5,833 nt of DNA from Methanomicrobiales archaeon (GTDB lineage Archaea > Halobacteriota > Methanomicrobia > Methanomicrobiales > Methanoculleaceae): assembly GCA_012510335.1 (NCBI GenBank), contig JAAZIF010000205.1:1-5833 (forward strand). The letters run 5' to 3'. Of this stretch, positions 1 through 5,030 are shown piece after piece (the stretch's first letter is position 1; every line of letters begins with the position of its first letter). Under the pieces are notes generated by a model. That model was given only the letters and a program-made list of their open reading frames with translations. It did not search any database and was not told the origin of the DNA. A program made the position numbers and the translations under genes.

Positions 1-50
1 TCCGCCTCCCCGGTTATGGCATTGAAGACCACTACAACATCCCTGTCCAT
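1..50 (-). CDS. N-terminal fragment of an unidentified protein (runs off the left edge)
   Basis: Reading leftwards from an ATG at 50, the frame stays open to the edge and gives MDRDVVVVFNAITGEA, a plausible beta-strand-rich protein start. The codons show a coding signature: 14 of the 15 after the ATG begin with a purine, mostly G, whereas the antisense frame in the same register shows no such bias. An in-frame ATG at 95 would add 15 residues (starting MLPCGEVAIQ), and the frame closes upstream at a TGA at 153-155. I prefer 50 because a TATA-like element at 93-98 would then sit a sensible distance upstream and GGGG lies 8 bases before the ATG, but 95 remains possible. Only 16 complete codons are visible, so neither family nor function can be named. 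The gene would be divergent from the flavoprotein gene at 562. Confidence 0.45.
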   Translation of the reverse strand, partial: MDRDVVVVFNAITGEA

Positions 51-92
51 ACGGCTAACCCCTGTCTGGATCGCTACTTCCCCACAGGGAAG

Positions 93-98
93 CATATA
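93..98 (-). promoter_or_regulatory. TATA-like element for the left-edge minus-strand gene
   Basis: The minus strand reads TATATG here, the only clearly AT-rich hexamer in this GC-rich stretch. Archaeal transcription usually starts about 25 bases downstream of a TATA box, near base 70. That would leave a leader of about 20 bases before the ATG at 50. If translation instead starts at 95, this element lies within the start codon region and cannot be the promoter. Confidence 0.25.
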
Positions 99-155
99 GT
101 CGTTCCCCCACCCGGAACCCCCTCTCTCCTGGCCCTTGGGCGATACCGGGAATCA

Positions 156-176
156 CGCCGGCAGAGCCTCCCGGCG
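156..176. repeat. Inverted repeat, 6-bp stem
   Basis: CGCCGG (156-161) and CCGGCG (171-176) are perfect reverse complements around a 9-base loop. This is the first of a series of hairpins. A 6-bp stem alone could arise by chance in sequence this GC-rich. Confidence 0.4.
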
Positions 177-180
177 GTGG

Positions 181-210
181 GGCGATGCGCCTGATAGGTG
201 CTGCATCGCC
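181..210. repeat. Inverted repeat, perfect 8-bp stem with an inner stem
   Basis: GGCGATGC (181-188) pairs perfectly with GCATCGCC (203-210). Inside the 14-base interval, CCT (190-192) and AGG (196-198) can form a further 3-bp stem closed by a three-base loop. This is the strongest hairpin in the window. No T-run follows it on either strand, so it does not look like a terminator. Confidence 0.55.
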
Positions 211-234
211 TCCGGTGTGAGCCACGCTTCCGGA
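211..234. repeat. Inverted repeat, 5-bp stem
   Basis: TCCGG (211-215) and CCGGA (230-234) are reverse complements separated by 14 bases, and the left arm directly abuts the preceding hairpin. Weak on its own; noted because it continues the series. Confidence 0.3.
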
Positions 235-245
235 TCTGTTATATG

Positions 246-278
246 GCCTCCGGTCAATTGAGCTACCGTGCAGGAGGC
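246..278. repeat. Inverted repeat, 6-bp plus 3-bp stem with a bulge
   Basis: GCCTCC (246-251) pairs with GGAGGC (273-278). Stacked directly inside on the left arm, GGT (252-254) pairs with ACC (265-267), leaving a five-base bulge GTGCA (268-272) on the right arm. The apical interval is 10 bases. A stem with an asymmetric bulge is more like a folded RNA element than a simple protein-binding palindrome. Confidence 0.45.
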
Positions 279-281
279 GTT

Positions 282-310
282 GCAGAAGAATGCGGATACA
301 AACCTTCTGC
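282..310. repeat. Inverted repeat, perfect 7-bp stem
   Basis: GCAGAAG (282-288) and CTTCTGC (304-310) are perfect reverse complements with a 15-base loop. It begins three bases after the preceding hairpin. The stem is less GC-rich than the others, so it is somewhat less likely to come from base composition alone. Confidence 0.45.
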
Positions 311-444
311 CCCATCGGCTCTGCTGCCGCTGCAGGCTGCACCGGGACTGCCTCGTCCGCCACCACCGCACCGATACCTCCTCGTGACGGGGGCGGTGGC
401 CGGCGGTCTGCCCGGGAGGGATGCTTTCTCCAGGCAGGCGAGGG

Positions 445-473
445 GATGATACCATCGATCCATCGGTAGCATC
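445..473. repeat. Imperfect inverted repeat, 9-position stem with one mismatch
   Basis: GATGATACC (445-453) faces GGTAGCATC (465-473), pairing at eight of nine positions around an 11-base loop. It lies upstream of the TATA-like element at 493-498 and so could be either part of a folded RNA or a dyad-symmetric regulator site for the flavoprotein gene. Confidence 0.35.
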
Positions 474-477
474 GCAC

Positions 478-502
478 CGGGATCGGGGGGAGTATAATCC
501 CG
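478..502. repeat. Inverted repeat flanking the TATA-like box
   Basis: CGGGAT (478-483) and ATCCCG (497-502) are perfect reverse complements. The 13-base interval plus the first bases of the right arm contain the TATAAT at 493-498. If that TATA element is used, a protein bound to this dyad would compete with TBP, so it is a candidate operator. Confidence 0.35.
493..498 (+). promoter_or_regulatory. TATA-like element for the flavoprotein gene
   Basis: TATAAT is the best AT-rich hexamer upstream of the ATG at 562. With the usual archaeal spacing the transcript would start near 520, giving a leader of about 40 bases. That leaves room for the purine-rich ribosome site GAGAGGGT at 549-556, which ends five bases before the start codon. 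No experimental support is available here. Confidence 0.4.
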
Positions 503-561
503 CAAGCAGGGCCGGCGGGAGTCTCAAAAGGGTCATGTAACATAACGAGAGAGGGTAGCGA

Positions 562-1233
562 ATGAAGATACTTGGAATCAACGGGAGCCCCCGCGGTTCA
601 AAGAGCCAGACGCTCCGGCTCGTCAGGGCCGTCCTAGACGGGGCCCGGAATGCCGGGGCCGATGTAGAGGTTGTGGACGTCTGCAAACTCGATATCGAGT
701 ACTGTAGCGGATGCACGGTCTGCTACGAGCGGGGAGAATGCGTCAAGATGGACGACTTTGCCGATCTTTATGAGAAGATGCTTGAAAGCGATGGGATCGT
801 GCTTGGTTCGCCCAACTACATCAACTCCGTCACCGCGCAGATAAAGACCATGCTAGACCGGATGGCAGACGCCATCCACTGCCGGATGTTCACCGGGAAG
901 TACGGATGCGCTGTCGCAACGGCAGGAGGATCCGGGGCTGATGAGGTTGTGGCATACCTCAACGGTGTTCTCCAGACCCTGGGCGCGAACACCGTGGGCG
1001 GTGTCGGCGTGGTTCTCGGGGGAGACCCGGAGGCAATCGTGCCTGCGGAGGGGAGGGCCTACGAACTCGGCGAAAAACTCGTACGGGCCATCGAGAACAA
1101 GGATACCTATCCCGAACAGGAGAGGCTCCACACCGAGATGTTTGAGCGGATGCGGGCCCTGGTCATGGCAAACAGGGATCGCTGGCACCACGAGTACGAA
1201 CACTGGATAGCATCCGGGTGGATATCCGAATAG
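562..1233 (+). CDS. Iron-sulfur flavoprotein / NADPH-dependent FMN reductase family protein
   Basis: A 223-residue soluble flavodoxin-fold protein. The N-terminal phosphate-binding loop GSPRGSKSQT (residues 8-17) and the segment GSPNYINSV followed by KTMLDR (82-100) are the usual FMN-binding features of the family. Between them C48, C51, C54 and C60 form C-X2-C-X2-C-X5-C. This matches the compact cysteine motif that holds a 4Fe-4S cluster in methanogen iron-sulfur flavoproteins (Isf). Known Isf proteins take electrons from ferredoxin, and some reduce oxygen or hydrogen peroxide; which applies here cannot be told. The C-terminus (about 191-220) is a charged, aromatic-rich helical tail often present in this family. 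The start is set by the purine-rich GAGAGGGT at 549-556 and by the glycine loop beginning a few residues after Met1. The gene looks intact and monocistronic, and it converges on the HEAT gene. An alternative name is flavodoxin family protein or NAD(P)H-dependent oxidoreductase. Confidence 0.9.
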   Translation: MKILGINGSPRGSKSQTLRLVRAVLDGARNAGADVEVVDVCKLDIEYCSGCTVCYERGECVKMDDFADLYEKMLESDGIVLGSPNYINSVTAQIKTMLDRMADAIHCRMFTGKYGCAVATAGGSGADEVVAYLNGVLQTLGANTVGGVGVVLGGDPEAIVPAEGRAYELGEKLVRAIENKDTYPEQERLHTEMFERMRALVMANRDRWHHEYEHWIASGWISE

Positions 1234-1248
1234 GATGCCCCCATCTTT
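1234..1248. other. Fifteen-base convergent spacer
   Basis: The stop codons of the flavoprotein gene (+) and the HEAT gene (-) are only 15 bases apart. The plus strand has a short TTTT at 1246-1249, but no hairpin and no long T-run on either strand. Transcripts from the two sides are therefore likely to overlap at their 3' ends. Confidence 0.6.
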
Positions 1249-4200
1249 TCACCGGCGGATCTCATCGATGATCCTCTGCAGCCCTTCCCGGGCCTCAGGA
1301 AGCGCCCCTGCAGCCGCATCCATGAGTACAGGTATTGCCTCATCCCCCATATCGATCAGGGCTCGTTCAGCCCGCTTTCTGACAACGACTGCACCATCCT
1401 GAAGTGCCTGTATTAGAGGGGCGATGGCTTCCTCTCCCCCTATCCGGGCAATAGTCCTGACGGCATTCGCCCGCATCTCGATGGAGGGATCGGATAGTGA
1501 TTCTGTGAGTGCAGGGAGTGCATCGGCCCCGACCCTCTCCACCTCTGCCCAGCGATCCAGTGCCATGAGGTAGAGGGCCAGTTCTTCTCCGGTCCGCGGC
1601 TCCCAGCCTGCCGCTCCCAGTGCCCCGGCAACCCCTGCACGGAGCTCTTTATCCCCTGTTCTGAGAGCGTCGATCAGGTGACCCTGCAACGTACCCCCGG
1701 GATCCTTCAGCGCCTCGAGTGCGGCATGCATGACCCGGTCATCCTGATCGCCTAAACCCATGATCAACGATTCTATTGCACGTCTGCCCCCGATGTACCC
1801 GAGAGACCGGGCAGCAACAATCCTGACCCTCTCGTCCCCGTCCTGCATTGCCAGGGTCAGCGGCTCTATCGCCTGCTTGCTCCCCATGTAGCCGAGCGCC
1901 TCAGCCACGGTTGCCCGAACCTCGTTATCCGGTTCCCGGTGAAGGGATTCGATCAGGGCCTCGATTGCCCGCTCATTCCCGATCTTACCCAGGTTGCGGG
2001 CAGCGACGAGCCGGACGAACCGATCGGTATCCTTCAGGGCTTCCATGAGCGGCGCGACCGCAGTCGTGCGCATCTCCCCGAGGGTGCTGGCAGCGGCGAT
2101 CTGTATCTCGGGGTCTTCGTTCTTGAGCGCACGGATAAGACCGTCTACGGCAGGGCGCCCCATCATGATGAGACGTGTTGCGGCGCCTAGCTGTGCGTTC
2201 CAGGTCTTGTCCTTGAGCGCCGTGATGAGCGTATCGATCTCCTGACGACCTGACTGCTCAAACGCCTCCTTATCCTCCCGGCGGGCCGATCTCCTCGTAG
2301 GGGTCTTTTCCTCCTCCAGAATCTGGTTGCCGAGCGCCCTCCGCCATACATCTATCACCTGCCGCTTCCTGAGGGCGGCCGCTGCTTTTGCCCGTACGTC
2401 CTCATCCTCATCCTCAAGTGCATAGAGCAGCGCTTCGCCTGCCTCTTCATTGGGAATCTCCCAGAGAGCATCGATCGCGGCCAGGCGCATATCTCTCTCC
2501 CCTCTCCTCAATACCAGGAAGAGGGGGTCGATCGCCAGATACCCAAACTCTCCCAGCGCACGGGAGACGCTCCACCTGACCTCAGGTGCCGCATCTCCCA
2601 GGTGTTCGATGAGAACCGGGATCGATTCACCGACACCAATGAGCGCTATCGCCTTCGCCGCCATAACCCGGACGACCGGCACCGGATCGTCCAGCGCCTC
2701 CTCAAGCGGTCTGAGCGCGCTATGCCCGAAGGCTGCAATGGCATCGGCCGCGGCTGCCCGAACGCCGTGGTACCTGTCCCCGAAGAGGCTTATGAGCGGC
2801 TTGATTGAACGACGATCGCCGATATTTCCGAGCGCACGGGCAGCAGCGATCCGCACATCCTCCCTGAGATCATTGAAGACCTGGATCAGCGGGTCGATGG
2901 CATCCTCGTCCCCGATCTCGCCGAGTCCATCTGCGGCGGCGATCCGGACCGCGTGGTGGGGGTCGTTGAGCGCCTCGATGAGATATATAACCGCCTCCTC
3001 CCCCATACCCTGCAGCGCGGCAATAGCTGCCATCCTGATACTCAAATCGCTGCTCCTGAGTGCTTCAAGGTACCGTTCCAGGGCTGTCTTCTCCGGGACA
3101 GGATCTTTGGGTTTCAGCGGTGTCTCCCGGGTGAGTTCCGGTATTTCGAGTTCCTGCAACACCTCGTCTATCTCCCTGTGGTCGGGCTCCTCCTCGTGCT
3201 CCTGCTCCGCGGCCTCATCCCCGCCGGCGATCGCCTGCTCGAAATCGAGCGGTATCAGCTGCTCCAGCGGGATCGCCGGATCCATGGGATCCGGCGCCTG
3301 CCTGAGCCGGGTCTTGACCTTTGCCCATGCGTCCTCCGCCCTGCGGCTATCTCTGAGCAGATCTTCGAGATTCAGGGCTTCTTCGGACCCGCCGTAGGCC
3401 TGCTCTGCTGGCTTCTCCGGGCTTCCCGTGGTCGGCACCTCCTCTTCTTCAGGTGGTGTAGAGATCTCCCGTGTCTTCCGGATGCGAGTATAGTCAGGCC
3501 GCCCGAACCGCTCCTCAAAACGCCTCTGTATTGCAAGCCCCTCATCGAGTTCCTTTTTGTACCGGGAGGAGTCTTCCTGCGCCGGCTGATTCCGCGCCAT
3601 CTCTTCCTGGCGCCGCCGTATATACTCGATCGCAGTCCGCGCCCTCCGTTGCCGCGCAGGGTCTGCCGATCCGGCTTCCAGGATCAGGGCGTCGAGTGCG
3701 GGCTGTCCCAGTTGCTGTAGCGCTTCTCTCGCACCGATGCGGACGCCCGAGTACCTGATATCAAGAGCCTGGATGAGCGGCGGGATGGCTGGCCTCCCCA
3801 TCTGAATAAGTTCGTTCCACTGCTCCTTCGCTATAAGGTATTCAGCTCTCGCGAGGTTGCTCTTCGGCGCCCAGCCCAGACGGTCAAGCGCCCATGCGGC
3901 CTCCATCCGGACATGGTGGCCGGGATCGTTGAGGGCTTCGGCCAGTGTGCGCACTGCCCGGATGTCACCCAGCTCCCCCAGCGCCTCAACAGCACAGATG
4001 CGGACGCTCTCCTTCGGATCCCCGGCAGCTCTGATGAGTGCGGGGAGAGCCATAGCGTCGTGAGTCTTCCCGAGTGCCCGTGCCGATTCGCCCCTTATAC
4101 CGGGATCACTGCTCTCGAGAGCCTTGAGTAGGACAGGGATGGCTGCTCCCTGGAGTTTTGCAAGTTCTCCCCAGTCTTCCAGGATATAGTAAAACTCGAC

Positions 4201-4725
4201 CTTCTCCTGGATATCGCCCGGCACCCACTGGAGCCTGGCGAGTACCCTGGCGGCCTCTCTCCTGACCGAAGGGTCGCAGTCATGGAGCACTTCCCGAAGA
4301 GGCGGAACCGCCTTCCTGCCCATCCCCTGGATGGCGATCACGGTGGCACGCCGGATCGCCGGGCTTTCATGACGCAGTGCGGGTCGTAGCGCCTCAAACA
4401 TACCGTAGCCTCTTCCTGCGATTGTACGGGCGATGGATTCCTGCAGGGCGGGGCATGCCCGGAGAACCAGGGCGAGAAGCAGGGGGATCGATGGGGTGCC
4501 GGCCGAGGCAAGGGCCTCTGTCATCCGGGTCTGTGTTGCGGGATCGGCATTCTCCAGCGCATCGAGAAGAGTCGGGATGGCGGGAACCCCGACGCAACAG
4601 AGAGCCTTCGCTGCATCGGTGCGGCTATCCGGGTTTCCGCTGCCCAGTGCCCTGATCAGGCCGGCGTGATCCTTCTCCCGTTCCAGCTTATCGATACCTG
4701 TTCGAAACCTGTCAAAGAATGCCAT
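1249..4725 (-). CDS. Giant HEAT-repeat protein (PBS-lyase-like HEAT repeats)
   Basis: A 1158-residue protein built almost wholly of about 31-residue HEAT units with the pattern D-P-x3-VR-x2-AA-x-ALG-x-IG-x4-A-x2-PLI-x-AL. I count roughly 27 units in three blocks: residues 20-371, 548-786 and 828-1158. They are separated by charged linkers at 372-547 and 787-827. No signal peptide or membrane segment is seen, so it is probably cytosolic. HEAT solenoids bind proteins, so a scaffold or assembly role is inferred; no catalytic motif is visible. Automated pipelines may label it PBS lyase after CpcE-type repeats, but nothing here suggests phycobilins. I start it at the ATG at 4725 (MAFFDRFR), just before the first repeat. 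The frame is open up to an ATG at 4962, but those 79 residues are Cys-rich, lack repeats and cover the promoter region. The ribosome site is weak. Three units carry the insertions entered separately. Partner unknown. Confidence 0.85.
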   Translation of the reverse strand: MAFFDRFRTGIDKLEREKDHAGLIRALGSGNPDSRTDAAKALCCVGVPAIPTLLDALENADPATQTRMTEALASAGTPSIPLLLALVLRACPALQESIARTIAGRGYGMFEALRPALRHESPAIRRATVIAIQGMGRKAVPPLREVLHDCDPSVRREAARVLARLQWVPGDIQEKVEFYYILEDWGELAKLQGAAIPVLLKALESSDPGIRGESARALGKTHDAMALPALIRAAGDPKESVRICAVEALGELGDIRAVRTLAEALNDPGHHVRMEAAWALDRLGWAPKSNLARAEYLIAKEQWNELIQMGRPAIPPLIQALDIRYSGVRIGAREALQQLGQPALDALILEAGSADPARQRRARTAIEYIRRRQEEMARNQPAQEDSSRYKKELDEGLAIQRRFEERFGRPDYTRIRKTREISTPPEEEEVPTTGSPEKPAEQAYGGSEEALNLEDLLRDSRRAEDAWAKVKTRLRQAPDPMDPAIPLEQLIPLDFEQAIAGGDEAAEQEHEEEPDHREIDEVLQELEIPELTRETPLKPKDPVPEKTALERYLEALRSSDLSIRMAAIAALQGMGEEAVIYLIEALNDPHHAVRIAAADGLGEIGDEDAIDPLIQVFNDLREDVRIAAARALGNIGDRRSIKPLISLFGDRYHGVRAAAADAIAAFGHSALRPLEEALDDPVPVVRVMAAKAIALIGVGESIPVLIEHLGDAAPEVRWSVSRALGEFGYLAIDPLFLVLRRGERDMRLAAIDALWEIPNEEAGEALLYALEDEDEDVRAKAAAALRKRQVIDVWRRALGNQILEEEKTPTRRSARREDKEAFEQSGRQEIDTLITALKDKTWNAQLGAATRLIMMGRPAVDGLIRALKNEDPEIQIAAASTLGEMRTTAVAPLMEALKDTDRFVRLVAARNLGKIGNERAIEALIESLHREPDNEVRATVAEALGYMGSKQAIEPLTLAMQDGDERVRIVAARSLGYIGGRRAIESLIMGLGDQDDRVMHAALEALKDPGGTLQGHLIDALRTGDKELRAGVAGALGAAGWEPRTGEELALYLMALDRWAEVERVGADALPALTESLSDPSIEMRANAVRTIARIGGEEAIAPLIQALQDGAVVVRKRAERALIDMGDEAIPVLMDAAAGALPEAREGLQRIIDEIRR
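1495..1611 (-). other. Trp-Pro-aromatic-Trp insertion module, copy 3 (residues 1039-1077)
   Basis: Carries W1041, P1043, Y1052, W1059, E1061, V1062, A1069, L1070 and P1071 inside another 56-residue HEAT unit (1022-1077) in the third block. The spacing of every marker residue matches copies 1 and 2. The remaining residues have diverged, so the geometry is conserved rather than recently duplicated. Confidence 0.7.
2245..2367 (-). other. Second charged linker of the HEAT protein (residues 787-827)
   Basis: A 41-residue break in the HEAT pattern, with basic patches (KRQ at 787-789, RRSARR at 811-816) mixed with acidic EEE at 804-806. It divides block 2 from block 3. It is too short to be a domain and is probably a hinge. 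Confidence 0.55.
3085..3612 (-). other. Charged, probably disordered linker of the HEAT protein (residues 372-547)
   Basis: About 176 residues without the HEAT pattern, rich in Glu, Asp, Arg and Pro. Acidic runs include EEEE at 426-429 and a Glu-rich stretch at 507-513. Short amphipathic helices are possible at about 388-407 and 516-529. It separates HEAT block 1 from block 2 and probably acts as a flexible tether or a binding segment. Confidence 0.65.
3763..3879 (-). other. Trp-Pro-aromatic-Trp insertion module, copy 2 (residues 283-321)
   Basis: Carries W285, P287, Y296, W303, E305, L306, A313, I314 and P315 inside a 56-residue HEAT unit (266-321). It lies exactly 118 residues after copy 1, with normal-length HEAT units between. 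Copies 1 and 2 both lie in the first HEAT block. Confidence 0.7.
4117..4233 (-). other. Trp-Pro-aromatic-Trp insertion module, copy 1 (residues 165-203)
   Basis: This HEAT unit (residues 148-203) is 56 residues long instead of about 31. The extra segment carries W167, P169, F178, W185, E187, L188, A195, I196 and P197, then rejoins the normal second helix of the repeat. Spacing is identical to copies 2 and 3. It probably forms an extra helical pair projecting from the solenoid. Confidence 0.7.
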
Positions 4726-4800
4726 GTCGCATGATCCAGTACCCGAGGCGTTCTTCAAACAAACTCTTTCCGGTCTGTATGAGGTTTCTACCCGCAAATT

Positions 4801-4808
4801 CAATAAAT
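4801..4808 (-). promoter_or_regulatory. TATA-like element for the HEAT-repeat gene
   Basis: The minus strand reads ATTTATTG, the most AT-rich octamer upstream of the ATG at 4725. Usual archaeal spacing puts the transcript start near 4780 and gives a leader of about 55 bases. This placement also argues against translation starting at the upstream in-frame ATGs at 4815 or 4962. Confidence 0.35.
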
Positions 4809-4993
4809 GTTCCATCCCGCACGCTGTGGTCTCGTTCACTGCCGGTTCGGCCGATAATTCCACGCACCCATGTTCATCTGCGCTCTGTTTGCAGAGGTGG
4901 TAGAGACCAGAAATCCTTCTCGCCCCCGGTCCCGGAGAATGAGTACACCACATTCTTAACACTGGCCCAATGCGGTCCGGTCCTGCCGATGCT

Positions 4994-5003
4994 AATCTTT
5001 ATC
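4994..5003 (+). promoter_or_regulatory. TATA-like element for the HIT-family gene
   Basis: AATCTTTATC lies about 30 bases before the ATG at 5031. Archaeal spacing would start the transcript near 5024, giving a very short leader or an almost leaderless message. This supports the start at 5031 over the in-frame ATG at 4989, which lies upstream of the element. Confidence 0.4.
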
Positions 5004-5009
5004 TGCGCG

Positions 5010-5030
5010 GGATCGGTATACGGTGGATCC
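5010..5030 (+). promoter_or_regulatory. Dyad next to the start codon, candidate operator
   Basis: GGATC (5010-5014) and GATCC (5026-5030) are reverse complements spaced by 11 bases that include the palindrome GTATAC (5016-5021). The right arm ends at the base before the ATG. The position, between a TATA-like box and the start codon, would suit a repressor site. The arms also include GGTGG (5022-5026), which may simply be a ribosome site. Confidence 0.25.

Larger units (their letters stand above)
96..561. other. Long GC-rich spacer without a convincing gene
   Basis: No reading frame here looks coding. The longest on either strand gives Pro/Arg/Ser-rich, low-complexity translations with codon choice unlike the two intact genes in the window. 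The stretch is strongly GC-rich, whereas the other gene-free region (4726-5030) has clear AT-rich patches. It holds several perfect inverted repeats between 156 and 502 (entered separately) and one TATA-like box close to the downstream gene. It could be a structured untranslated leader, an unrecognised non-coding RNA, or a decayed gene. I found no tRNA arms, no SRP RNA core, no RNase P RNA core and no tandem repeats. Confidence 0.6.
4726..5030. other. Divergent intergenic region between the HEAT and HIT-family genes
   Basis: Both flanking genes are read outward from this 305-base spacer. It contains AT-rich patches suited to promoters on each strand, a small perfect hairpin (CTCTG 4883-4887 with CAGAG 4892-4896, four-base loop) and the dyad at 5010-5030. 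Both neighbouring frames stay open some way into it, but those extensions have poor, Cys- and Ser-rich composition. I see no separate gene here. Confidence 0.6.

Noticed and set aside
181..210. Hairpin as a transcription terminator
   Set aside because: No T-run follows it on either strand, and no identified gene ends nearby.
55..543. Minus-strand 162-codon frame across the left spacer
   Set aside because: Pro/Arg/Gly-rich with no domain features; its frame differs from that of the better-supported minus-strand start at 50.
153..716. Minus-strand 187-codon frame
   Set aside because: Its start lies inside the well-supported flavoprotein gene and its composition is Ser/Arg-rich. Only its last 35 or so residues look protein-like, noted under the possible decayed gene.
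836..870. Possible extra Trp insertion module in the HEAT protein near residues 840-860
   Set aside because: It has a Trp and the MGRPAV string seen in copy 2, but the spacing is wrong (17 residues from W842 to A859 instead of 10), so it is an ordinary HEAT unit. Coordinates here are residue numbers of the protein.
2450..3397. Plus-strand 315-codon frame inside the HEAT gene
   Set aside because: Ser/Ala-rich low-complexity translation antisense to a strongly patterned repeat protein; a shadow of its regular codon periodicity.
2953..3720. Plus-strand 255-codon frame inside the HEAT gene
   Set aside because: Antisense to the linker and adjacent repeats of the HEAT protein, with no recognisable domain and a Leu/Arg/Pro-biased composition.
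4726..4962. N-terminal extension of the HEAT protein to an ATG at 4962 (1237 residues)
   Set aside because: The extra 79 residues are Cys-rich, have no HEAT pattern and cover the AT-rich promoter region, whereas MAFFDRFR at 4725 leads straight into the first repeat.
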